Position numbers and translations under genes: made by a program. Below, one piece after another: positions 1 to 6,923 of a DNA stretch of 8,464 nucleotides; position 1 is the stretch's first letter; each line of letters begins with the position of its first letter. This DNA is from JAUILA01 sp964563925. GTDB taxonomy: Bacteria > Bacteroidota > Bacteroidia > Cytophagales > Cyclobacteriaceae. Location of the stretch: contig CAZLZD010000101.1 of assembly GCA_964563925.1 (NCBI GenBank), positions 1-8,464 of the forward strand. The letters are read 5' to 3'. The notes under the pieces were generated by a model. The model saw only the letters and a list, made by a program, of their open reading frames with translations, did not search any database and was not told the DNA's origin.

Positions 1-1
1 C

Positions 2-109
2 TCCAGGCATGCATATAAGTTAAAAAAAGGTGACAGTTTAATCTTGAAGGTCTCAATTGACAATCCTGATAAATGCAAGGTTATTGGATTTTACTCAAAA
101 GAAAAGTGA
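2..109 (+). CDS. 3' end of a probable unrecognised protein gene (partial)
   Basis: Reading from base 2, the plus strand is open for 35 codons and ends at a TGA at 107-109; the gene would begin outside the window. The predicted tail has a protein-like composition, with segments such as KLKKGDSLILKVSID and CKVIGFYSKEK that suggest alternating beta-strand residues and a basic C-terminus. The other two plus-strand frames are closed early. I do not recognise the family. The gene would converge on the lipoprotein gene that ends at 258. A run of 35 open codons can occur by chance, so the call rests on composition and frame only. Confidence 0.4.
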   Translation, partial: SRHAYKLKKGDSLILKVSIDNPDKCKVIGFYSKEK

Positions 110-147
110 TTTCCTGGCTATGGATCTACGCCACGCGTTTCTTTGCT

Positions 148-240
148 TGGCCAGATCACGATGCTGACCTGTCTCCCGAACATTGGATCCTCACATCATC
201 GAAAAAAGCCTAAAACCCCGTCAAAAGCGAGATCTGGCCA
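148..240. repeat. 10-bp perfect inverted repeat in the convergent intergenic gap
   Basis: TGGCCAGATC at 148-157 is the exact reverse complement of GATCTGGCCA at 231-240, with 73 bases between the arms. It lies between the probable plus-strand gene tail (stop at 109) and the stop codon of the minus-strand lipoprotein gene (258). The right arm overlaps the palindrome CTGGCCAG and sits only 17 bp beyond that stop. On the minus strand the spacer contains a GGGGTTTTAGGCTTTTTT stretch, so a role in bidirectional transcript ending is possible. The large loop makes this weak. Confidence 0.3.
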
Positions 241-257
241 GCGAGATCACAGAAGAA

Positions 258-1553
258 TCATATCCGCACTTTTACCACCCTGTTTCGCCCATTGGAATAC
301 GCGGTAAGCGCAATATCATACTGGCTGAGCCAGGTTATTTGTGAAGGACTGAAGGAATAGGAATTATTACCACCGGTCACCTGGCTGTATTCTTCCGTTA
401 CCAGGTCATAGATCCACAACTCCCATTCACCGGACCTCTTTGACCAGAAAGCAATCTTTGAATTGTCCGGCGACACGGAGGACTGCTTGTTTTCCCAGCG
501 GGAGTCCAGAACTGGTGTCAGTCCGCCCGTTGCAAGGTCCACCTTGTAGATAGAATTTCTGGCCGTTGAAGGGTAAAAATATCCCGTCACATAGAGGGTA
601 TTCGGGTCAGCTGACCAGTCCAGGTGTCCCTGGCAGGAGAAATTCACCGCTTCAAAATCCGTACGCTGAACCGTTTCCTTTGATTCCACATCAATCGTCC
701 AGATATTAAAATGATAAGCTTCCGTACTGTTCTCATTTGACAGGTACGCAATCAATTGATCATCCGGAGAAAATACCGGGTTGACCACATTAAGCCCTTC
801 ATTCTCCACATCCACCAACGTGGTTGATTCGGCTGTCTCCGCATTGAAAATAGTAATCCGGATGGAATTCAGGAACGTTCCGACAACCGCGGTGGACACA
901 TAGGCAAATGCATTGGATTGATTGGCCCAGCTGATACTGTGGGCACCCTCCTCCACCACTATAAGTTCGTCGCTGGTCGTATTTATTGCATACAAATAAT
1001 CTGTGCTGTAATCCTCATTAATGAAATCATAACTTTCAAAGGCCAGGTACCCCAAATCCCTCGGACTTGCAAAAGCAGATAATGGGAAATCATAATCGGG
1101 GAATAATTCTTCCGGTTCGATGATGGAAGAAGGAATGACCATCACGGTGTCGGAAAAATAGGGTGCGAAACCTTCTTCATTACTTGAAACCGTAATATAA
1201 ATGGGTGTATTATCCGCAAGATCATTAAATACCACGCTGGTTTCAGGGTAGTCATAGGTACCCTGTAAAACCAGGCTGTCCGCATCCGTTGAGAAAAAGA
1301 CCTCATAATATTCCGGATCGGTGGGGATCACGGAATAATTCGTAAACGGCCTCGGATCTATAATGGAAACGCTCATGGCATTATTGCCCTTCTCAACCGC
1401 GACCATAGGTCGGAAGAAATCCCCATCCGGTAAGGGTGACTGAATGCCCTGGTCTATATCCGGACCTTGCATTTCATCGTCTTCACATGAAAGAAAGAGT
1501 GTGGTGACAAACACCAGGGTGAGGCATTTGAACAGGTTGAAAATAAATCTCAT
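258..1553 (-). CDS. Lipoprotein with Fn3-like segment and PD40/TolB-like beta-propeller
   Basis: This 431-residue protein begins with a lipoprotein signal peptide (hydrophobic residues 12-22) and a lipobox LFLSC, so Cys23 would be lipidated. The acidic residues right after it (EDDE) resemble the lipoprotein export signal that sends Bacteroidota lipoproteins to the cell surface. Residues about 46-142 look like a fibronectin-III-type beta sandwich (YYEVFFSTDADSLVLQG, then NTPIYITVSS). From about 160 to the end there are propeller blades with PD40/WD40-like motifs: FSPDDQLIAYLSN near 261-273, DWSADPNTLYVTG near 312-324, and SPDNSKIAFWSKRSGEWELW near 361-380. Such propellers usually bind proteins or ligands and are rarely catalytic. 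The gene is preceded by a 217-bp gap, so it may have its own promoter, although none could be placed. The exact role is unknown. Confidence 0.85.
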   Translation of the reverse strand: MRFIFNLFKCLTLVFVTTLFLSCEDDEMQGPDIDQGIQSPLPDGDFFRPMVAVEKGNNAMSVSIIDPRPFTNYSVIPTDPEYYEVFFSTDADSLVLQGTYDYPETSVVFNDLADNTPIYITVSSNEEGFAPYFSDTVMVIPSSIIEPEELFPDYDFPLSAFASPRDLGYLAFESYDFINEDYSTDYLYAINTTSDELIVVEEGAHSISWANQSNAFAYVSTAVVGTFLNSIRITIFNAETAESTTLVDVENEGLNVVNPVFSPDDQLIAYLSNENSTEAYHFNIWTIDVESKETVQRTDFEAVNFSCQGHLDWSADPNTLYVTGYFYPSTARNSIYKVDLATGGLTPVLDSRWENKQSSVSPDNSKIAFWSKRSGEWELWIYDLVTEEYSQVTGGNNSYSFSPSQITWLSQYDIALTAYSNGRNRVVKVRI

Positions 1554-1770
1554 GAACCAGAGGCTTTGTTTAACTAGTGTACAACCACTAAAAATACCGA
1601 TATGTTATCTTATGACATATAATTCGGGGAGAAATTTACCGAATCAAACCCTGTGGTGGTGGAAGCGTAGCTGCATTATTTCGGTCGGATCATCAGCCAT
1701 AACGTACGGGCCAATGTTTTTTTCGAAGTTTTGCATGAGGAAGTGACGAGAGGCGATCATCGATTGGCGG

Positions 1771-2529
1771 TTACTTTATGCGTTTCTTCAATTCCTCAAG
1801 GACCTGCTGACCTTTTGCAACTTGCTGACCCAGATTTACTTTCTGCGCACCACAGGAATAGGCAATCTGGGTGTACAATAACATATACTCCTCTTTATGA
1901 TCCCAAATATAGTCGTACACCCGCTCGGGTGGTACCTGGGTAAAGCTCGTAGAATGCCGCATATACTCCTCCATTGGCACTCCCTGAAATGCTTTAATAA
2001 ACTGATCCCGAGCCTGATGATTTTTAGCCGAAGGATGCTCGTCGAAATCATCAGCGGTTTTTTTCAGCCCGTTATAATAACTGAACAAATAAAATGTCAG
2101 TTCAGGATCATCAATTAATTTCAGGTCTCCAGTCTGAATTAATTCTGTCCACGTAACAGGTTCATTATACCACTTATTCATAAGTCCGGCCGAGCCAAAA
2201 TAATTGATGTACGCCACAGAATCTTCCAGTGGAACCCTTTCATTCAACCATATATCCATGATATTCCTTATACTCCTTTCTTTATTTTCGAATCCGGTTA
2301 CGACAACTCCATAATGATCGATGTCCTGTTCTATTTCGGTAATTAAGCGGGAGAGATAAAGCTGCCTGAGTTTATCATCCTCTTGAGAATTTTTCCAGGT
2401 GTTAATTTGCAGCGCTATGAGAATACCAATTACCACCAGAATTATTTCACCGAGGGCATAGACAAGGTATTTTCGTAGATTACCGGAACCAACAAGTTGC
2501 TTACGGATTTTTCGCAGGATACTCCACAT
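1771..2529 (-). CDS. DUF6090-family single-pass membrane protein
   Basis: The 252-residue product shows the typical N-terminus of this Bacteroidota family. A short basic stretch (LRKIRKQLVGSGNLRKY) is followed by a transmembrane helix at about 25-42, with the signature GEIILVVIGILIALQIN. The rest is a soluble, mostly helical region, with charged segments such as KLRQLYLSRLITEIEQDID soon after the membrane. Residues 120-150 carry the motif EPVTWTELIQTGDLKLIDD, also usual for the family. Length is normal, and no truncation is visible. The function of the family is not known, and no catalytic motif is visible here. The gene stands alone, with 165 bp upstream and 217 bp downstream. Its base composition looks more AT-rich than the neighbouring lipoprotein and hydrolase genes. 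The start ATG places the basic stretch directly before the helix, as in relatives. Confidence 0.85.
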   Translation of the reverse strand: MWSILRKIRKQLVGSGNLRKYLVYALGEIILVVIGILIALQINTWKNSQEDDKLRQLYLSRLITEIEQDIDHYGVVVTGFENKERSIRNIMDIWLNERVPLEDSVAYINYFGSAGLMNKWYNEPVTWTELIQTGDLKLIDDPELTFYLFSYYNGLKKTADDFDEHPSAKNHQARDQFIKAFQGVPMEEYMRHSTSFTQVPPERVYDYIWDHKEEYMLLYTQIAYSCGAQKVNLGQQVAKGQQVLEELKKRIK

Positions 2530-2589
2530 AATTGTAGTTCTAATTGACTAATCTTAATAATTTAATATGATTATTTGTTGGCGCAAAAT

Positions 2590-2638
2590 GGTTCAGGTCT
2601 CAGTCGACATGTGGGTCCTGTGGGACAGGGTTTGAACC
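2590..2638. repeat. Nested inverted repeats in the DUF6090 upstream gap
   Basis: An outer pair, GGTTCA (2590-2595) and TGAACC (2633-2638), encloses an inner perfect hairpin, CCTGT-GGG-ACAGG (2617-2629). The stretch lies in the 165-bp space between the DUF6090 start (2529) and the stop of the LVIVD lipoprotein gene (2695). It could be a transcript-end structure for the upstream lipoprotein pair or an operator. There is no T-run directly after the inner stem on the minus strand. The region GGGTTTGAACCTC resembles a tRNA T-arm, but no tRNA fold surrounds it. Confidence 0.25.
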
Positions 2639-2694
2639 TCACGATAATGTGGCTGGTGATCAGCATTTGGTGACGAGGAAGGATATCGAAAGCT

Positions 2695-3444
2695 TCACAA
2701 AACCGGCACCGTGATCAAACTCAGAAACTCCGGTTGCCTTTCATTACTGATATCGTACTGATATACACCCTCCGCACCGGTGAGAATGAGAAATTCTCCA
2801 TCTACAATCACATCATAGGCATGCACGCTCATATCCCTGATAACCTCCAGCGAATTAGCGTCGAACAACCTGAGCCCGTTATCGCCCTGGCAGACGAACA
2901 GCGCATCTCCCTTTATCCCCAGTCCGTACGGGGATAACACATTATTCGTGGATTTGAGGTTGGTCGGATTACGAACATTGGTTACATCAATCTTCTCTAC
3001 AAGGTCTTCCGTCCCCACATTGCAATCAGTAAGCCCCCGCAGACTGACATACGCGGTATTGCCCTGTACCACCACCGGATCGCACGAGGTGAAGTGGGAA
3101 TAACTGCTTACATATTGAGGATTCAACCGGTCAGATATATCGTACAGATACATCGCGCTTTGGGAGCCGATGAATAAAAAATTACCGTACGGGAAAATAG
3201 TTTCAATGTCAAAACCTATCAGGGAAGAGGTTGCCCGGGTGGTTGCAACCGGGTCCGTGATATCGAAAACCACCAGTTCCTGCTGGGTAACCACGTACAA
3301 CGTGTGCTCAGTTATGGCATACCTGGCCAGTGAGCCGCCTTTCCCTGCATCAATCACCGGTGCATAGTCGCTGTCATTTTCGGCACAGCCCGCCCAGATA
3401 AAGCTTATAAGCAGAAATATGAATAATGATCTTACCGGTAACAT
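2695..3444 (-). CDS. LVIVD-repeat beta-propeller lipoprotein
   Basis: This 249-residue protein has a lipoprotein signal peptide (hydrophobic residues 7-18, lipobox WAGC, Cys20) followed by acidic residues. It then has five LVIVD-type repeats, each a strand pair ending in a D-I-S/T-x-x-x-x-P-like turn: ELVVFDITDP (56-65), AMYLYDISDRLNP (97-109), EKIDVTNVRNP (150-160), GLRLFDANSLEV (190-201) and GVYQYDISNERQP (226-238). Together these should form a propeller in the outer membrane or periplasm. The linker IETIFPYGNFLFIGSQ and the segment SCDPVVVQGNTAYVSLRG are typical of this Bacteroidota family. No enzyme motif is visible and the biological role is unknown. The start overlaps the end of the upstream LVIVD gene by 13 bases in another frame. 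That supports this start and suggests translational coupling. Confidence 0.85.
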   Translation of the reverse strand: MLPVRSLFIFLLISFIWAGCAENDSDYAPVIDAGKGGSLARYAITEHTLYVVTQQELVVFDITDPVATTRATSSLIGFDIETIFPYGNFLFIGSQSAMYLYDISDRLNPQYVSSYSHFTSCDPVVVQGNTAYVSLRGLTDCNVGTEDLVEKIDVTNVRNPTNLKSTNNVLSPYGLGIKGDALFVCQGDNGLRLFDANSLEVIRDMSVHAYDVIVDGEFLILTGAEGVYQYDISNERQPEFLSLITVPVL

Positions 3445-3974
3445 TTTGGTTGATTTATGGTGTCAAGTTCCCAGTCTATGACCAGGTGGGCCCGTGCGGG
3501 ATCCGCACATTCGTAGTAATACCCCGACGGGGGTAGCAGCTGGTGGACAGCCACTTTCTCGTGCCGGACCACCACGTTGGGCGAGGTAATGTCGGTGATG
3601 TCAATGACCACCAGGTCTCCAAACTGATCCGCGAATATATAATTGCCCTGCATGGCGATATCCTGGTTTCCCGATATGCTCAGCATGCCGATCTGTTCAG
3701 GGTTTTCGCGGTTCGAATTGTCATACACGTGAATCCCGTACCCCTGGTCAACGATCAGTAAAAAACTCTGATAAGAATAAATTTTACCCGGATTGATCAA
3801 CGGGGATTTTTCACGGTACGTAATTTCCAGGTCAGGATTTTCAGCGTACACAGGACGGTAGCCTTCGACTTCTCCCATCGGATATCCGAACCCTCCCTCT
3901 TCTTCCCAGTGCACGCAGGTCGTGCAAAAGGCAATTATCAGGATAAATACGCTTATCCGATTTACTCTTTTCAT
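3432..3974 (-). CDS. Short LVIVD-repeat lipoprotein, first gene of an overlapping pair
   Basis: The 180-residue product has an N-terminal hydrophobic signal (residues 7-16) followed by CTTC. Cys20 is the probable lipidated residue, although Thr at -1 is not ideal, and Cys17 is the alternative. After an acidic linker (HWEEEGG), the segment GYRPVYAENPDLE leads into two LVIVD-type repeats, GIHVYDNSNRENP (80-92) and DLVVIDITDITSP (120-132). The C-terminus has a YYECADPARAH...PKCYR ending with two cysteines (156 and 178) that could form a disulfide. Two repeats are too few for a closed propeller. It may complete a structure with the protein encoded next, whose gene overlaps this stop by 13 bases. 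I recognise the pattern as a recurring Bacteroidota lipoprotein type of unknown role. Length and ending look complete, not truncated. Confidence 0.82.
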   Translation of the reverse strand: MKRVNRISVFILIIAFCTTCVHWEEEGGFGYPMGEVEGYRPVYAENPDLEITYREKSPLINPGKIYSYQSFLLIVDQGYGIHVYDNSNRENPEQIGMLSISGNQDIAMQGNYIFADQFGDLVVIDITDITSPNVVVRHEKVAVHQLLPPSGYYYECADPARAHLVIDWELDTINQPKCYR

Positions 3975-4117
3975 AGTAGTAAAATAATAAAAAAGTATTT
4001 ATTCTATATGCTATAAGTGTTATTAATATGTTACCTGGCATGCACAGCTTGTTTCATTCGCTCAATACGCCCGGCCCAGGAAAGACCCTGCTCCGGAGAT
4101 AATGCTACTGCTTCATT

Positions 4118-4151
4118 TATAGCTCATAATTTGATGCCGAATTGAGCTATA
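4118..4151. terminator. Stem-loop downstream of the hydrolase gene, possible terminator
   Basis: TATAGCTCA (4118-4126) pairs perfectly with TGAGCTATA (4143-4151) around a 16-base loop that can add three more pairs after a 2-base bulge. The stem begins 30 bp beyond the hydrolase stop codon and is well separated from the next gene start at 3974, the position expected for a 3'-end structure. No T-run follows it on the minus strand, so it is not a textbook intrinsic terminator. It could equally protect the mRNA end or be an operator for the LVIVD pair. A small palindrome, ATTGCGCAAT (4164-4173), lies between stem and stop codon. Confidence 0.35.
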
Positions 4152-4180
4152 TACTTTATGATTATTGCGCAATCCAATGA

Positions 4181-6706
4181 TCAAGGCTTTACCATCAGCT
4201 TCTTTGTATCAACCACCCGTCCGTTACCCGAGATGTTAACAAAATAAAGGCCCGCCGGCAGGCTGGCCCCCACGCTGATCTCTTCCAGGTGTTGCACATT
4301 CTCCGAAAAAAGCAGCTTTCCTGTTGCGTCCATAATAGAAACCGAGTCGCATTCTATTCCCCGCAGGGAAATACTGAAATTACCTGTTGAGGGATTGGGA
4401 TACACGACCCATGTCTCCTCATCCGGGACTTCTTCCCGTCCGGTTACCGTTGCCTCCTCGGTATTCATTACCACGTACATGGCAGTCGGGGGAAGTATCA
4501 GCTGCATGCCCCCGTCCACCTGCGTCAGGGTTACTTGCCTTACCTCGTACCCGTTTTCATCCAGCAGGTGTGCCGAGCGCAGGTTGGTATTTTTGATGGT
4601 AAGCACCATGTCGGTGACCGCGCCTTTCCAGGGCAGCAGGCCGGTGCGTTCGACCTCAAACCCTTCCACCACCTCGTCATTGAGCTCATAGGTGGTGGCC
4701 GTTTCGCGATACCCGGTGGGTTCGAATCGCGTGATCACCTGCACCAGCACTTCCCCGGAGGTGGCCAGGGGCTGTCCGTCCATCGAGACCACCGTGTAGG
4801 CTGCGTATTCATTTTGCGTGTTAATCACCAGGTCGGAGGTCTCAATGACCTGTCCGTTTTCGCTAAAAAAACCGGTCACCCCCTGGACAGCCGGCGCATC
4901 GAGCACGAAAATGCCGTTTCCATAATCCCAGGAGAGTTCGCCGGTCGAACTGGTGATTTTCTTTTCACTAAAATTGAGGAGATTGCCGAGTTCGGCCGAT
5001 ACCACCGAGGTGGAAGGATCACCGCCATATTCCACCCGTACCTTACCGGCCAGGTAGGCCAGCGGGGCCACCTCGGTGGCGGCGGGGTCATCCTGGTTAT
5101 CATAGCTGTCGCGGTTCGGATCAAAGCCGCTTTCCTCGGTAATGAGGGGAATCTCGCGATCATAAAGTTGCTGCAGGCTGCGCACTTCATCCACCACCGG
5201 TTGTCCTTCCGAGATCAGCCCCTGCCGGTACATCAGCGCGTTGGCCGGTAACGCGCCCAGGTACTGCGGGTGGGATATGTTAAACTTATAAATCGGTTCC
5301 AGGTTTTGCTCGAAATTCTGGAACGTGTGGTAGGTCTGCATATAATCGGAATAGCCTGTACTCCCGCCCCGAAGTGAAAACCAGTAATAGGTATCGAAGC
5401 CGGTAAGGGCAGAATACGCGGTGGTGATAAAGATCGACTCGGCCACGTTCCGGTTAGGAAAAGGCCAGCTGCTTTCGGTCATGACAAATGGTTTGCCCCT
5501 GACCTGCTTGACATTGACCGGTAATTTATGCGGATTGAAGAGCACCGATCCCTGGTCACCCAGGTAGTTGTCACCCGGTTCAAAACGCCAGCCCGTATTC
5601 GGACCCACATGGCCGTTGTTGAAATAACGATTCACCGCCAGCACATCGGCCACCTCATAGGTATAGCGTTCGGCATCGAGCAGCCGTGCGGCATTCGCCG
5701 TCTTCCAGTTGGTCGTATTGATCAGCTGCTGGCAGCCAATATCACGAAGGTGGTTATACACTTCTTCGTAAAAACCACGCTGGGTTTCGATGAAAAAAGC
5801 GACCTGGTCGCTCACACGCTTATCCTTCCCTCCTGTCTGCTCGATCGTCGCCTCATAAATGATGTAAATACCCATTTTGCCCTGGGCCGGGTTATCCGTT
5901 TCCAGGGGTGCCAGGTTGTCCCAGGCGGTGTAGGCAGCTTCGATGGTTCCGTATTTTGCCAGGAGCCAGTCATAAAACCGGCTTTCCATTTCCCCGAGCA
6001 GTGAAGGTTCCACACCCTGTATTGTCCAGAAAAACACCCCGTCTTCGTTCAGCATCTGGATTAGTCCGACCGCAGGATCATCTTTGAGGGCAATGCCTGT
6101 GTACGGATTCGGTTGGGTATACAGCTGGGTAAGCCAGCTTTTGTAGGCTTCCTGGAACCTGTCATTAAAATAAAGCAGGCCCCAGGGTTTTTTGGTAGTC
6201 CCCGAATAGTCCCCCACATCCCAGCTCTGGGGGATGTTGTCTATAAAGCTGGGCCAGAACGGACTGATGGTGGTGTAAATGCCTTCCTCCTTCATGATGG
6301 AAACCAGCTTCCATATGGCATCGAGTTCGTCTGCATCTGCTTCCATTATGTCGTCGGTGACCGAGTGAATATGCCCGTGAAAACGGATCATGTTTATTCC
6401 TTTCTTGGCCAGGAAGCGGGCGAGGCTTCGAATATCCGCATCGCTCATAGTGCGGGTGCCGTCGCCACCGCCGATGCCCAGGAACCGGACGGGCCCCTGG
6501 TCGTTTACAAAGCTTTCGCCGTCTGCCGAAAGACGGATAAAGCCATTCTCCCCCGCCACCGATTCGTTGAGAAAGCCCAGGTCAAGCAAGGCGTCGTCGG
6601 TAAAATCATCCTGTTCCGGGGCAAATACCCATCCCTGCTGGGGGTTTTGGGAATAGGCATTCGCAAAGAAAAATAAAAATATCACACACAAAGTGGCTTT
6701 ATTCAT
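4181..6706 (-). CDS. Secreted clan GH-A-like glycoside hydrolase with T9SS sorting domain
   Basis: This 841-residue protein starts with a Sec signal peptide (MNKATLCVIFLFFFANAYSQ, cleavage near 19-20). It ends with a type A T9SS sorting domain at about 763-841 (VYPNPSTGNF at 768-777, IMDATGKLLF, LPAGLYFVNI, KKLMVK), so it should be exported across the outer membrane. Residues about 60-480 look like a TIM barrel of glycoside hydrolase clan GH-A (GH5/GH42-like): FLGIGGGDGTRT, then KKGINMIRFHGH, a helix-strand region, and the Asn-Glu pair LIQMLNEDG with Glu221 as candidate acid/base. KPFVMTESSW follows, with Glu411 as candidate nucleophile. VLAVNRYFN (356-363) and DTYYWFSLRGG (438-448) fit late barrel strands. 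Residues about 545-745 form a beta-rich accessory region (STGELSWDYGNGIFVLDAP). The family and substrate cannot be set from the sequence by eye. No SusC/SusD pair is nearby. The gene is flanked by gaps of over 200 bp, so it is probably a single transcription unit. Confidence 0.82.
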   Translation of the reverse strand: MNKATLCVIFLFFFANAYSQNPQQGWVFAPEQDDFTDDALLDLGFLNESVAGENGFIRLSADGESFVNDQGPVRFLGIGGGDGTRTMSDADIRSLARFLAKKGINMIRFHGHIHSVTDDIMEADADELDAIWKLVSIMKEEGIYTTISPFWPSFIDNIPQSWDVGDYSGTTKKPWGLLYFNDRFQEAYKSWLTQLYTQPNPYTGIALKDDPAVGLIQMLNEDGVFFWTIQGVEPSLLGEMESRFYDWLLAKYGTIEAAYTAWDNLAPLETDNPAQGKMGIYIIYEATIEQTGGKDKRVSDQVAFFIETQRGFYEEVYNHLRDIGCQQLINTTNWKTANAARLLDAERYTYEVADVLAVNRYFNNGHVGPNTGWRFEPGDNYLGDQGSVLFNPHKLPVNVKQVRGKPFVMTESSWPFPNRNVAESIFITTAYSALTGFDTYYWFSLRGGSTGYSDYMQTYHTFQNFEQNLEPIYKFNISHPQYLGALPANALMYRQGLISEGQPVVDEVRSLQQLYDREIPLITEESGFDPNRDSYDNQDDPAATEVAPLAYLAGKVRVEYGGDPSTSVVSAELGNLLNFSEKKITSSTGELSWDYGNGIFVLDAPAVQGVTGFFSENGQVIETSDLVINTQNEYAAYTVVSMDGQPLATSGEVLVQVITRFEPTGYRETATTYELNDEVVEGFEVERTGLLPWKGAVTDMVLTIKNTNLRSAHLLDENGYEVRQVTLTQVDGGMQLILPPTAMYVVMNTEEATVTGREEVPDEETWVVYPNPSTGNFSISLRGIECDSVSIMDATGKLLFSENVQHLEEISVGASLPAGLYFVNISGNGRVVDTKKLMVKP

Positions 6707-6711
6707 GGTAC

Positions 6712-6774
6712 GGGAGCTTCGTTGAAATCAATATAATCTCCTTAAGATACTTTACTGATTTCAGAGAGCCTCCC
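6712..6774. promoter_or_regulatory. Imperfect inverted repeat just upstream of the hydrolase start
   Basis: TGAAATCA (6723-6730) is the exact reverse complement of TGATTTCA (6756-6763). The outer arms GGGAG (6712-6716) and CTCCC (6770-6774) also match, giving a 19-base imperfect arm on each side of a 25-base spacer. The proximal arm ends only five bases before the hydrolase ATG (6706). In the mRNA the structure would hold CTCCC next to the start codon, with a purine-rich AAGGAG in the loop. It could be a dimeric-regulator operator or a 5'-leader structure affecting translation. No regulator for it is visible in the window. Confidence 0.35.
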
Positions 6775-6860
6775 GGTAGTATCATGGGTATCTAAATTCC
6801 TTGCAGGGACAGAAGATGTGCCCGGGGACGAGCGGCCTTCATCGGGGTAGGTTCACTTTA

Positions 6861-6881
6861 AAAAAATCAGGAGAATTTTTT
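6861..6881. terminator. AT-only terminator-like hairpin after the histidine kinase gene
   Basis: AAAAAAT (6861-6867) and ATTTTTT (6875-6881) form a 7-bp A/T stem around a CAGGAGA loop, about 43 bp beyond the kinase stop codon. On the minus strand the second arm runs into a T-rich tract. The arrangement is symmetric and sits where a terminator for the regulator-kinase unit would be. The lack of any G-C pair makes it weak. Confidence 0.3.
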
Positions 6882-6923
6882 ATGCAGACACCTTACCGGC
6901 TGCAGGAGGCCCGATAAACCCTG

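Noticed and set aside
1444..2118. Short plus-strand open frames across the gap between the propeller lipoprotein and the DUF6090 gene
   Set aside because: Each overlaps one of the two well-supported minus-strand genes, and the predicted proteins have no family-like composition.
2560..2694. A tRNA gene suggested by GGGTTTGAACCTC
   Set aside because: No acceptor stem, D-arm or anticodon arm can be arranged around it.
3989..3997. TACTTTTTT on the minus strand as a -7 promoter box for the LVIVD pair
   Set aside because: It resembles TAnnTTTG, but no TTG element lies at the usual distance upstream, and it is only about 15 bases from the start codon.
4535..6676. Long open frames on the plus strand opposite the glycoside hydrolase gene (4535-5251, 5528-6004, 6113-6676)
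   Set aside because: They are antisense to a gene with clear domains, a signal peptide and a T9SS tail. Their translations show no recognisable motifs and are explained by the codon use of the real gene.
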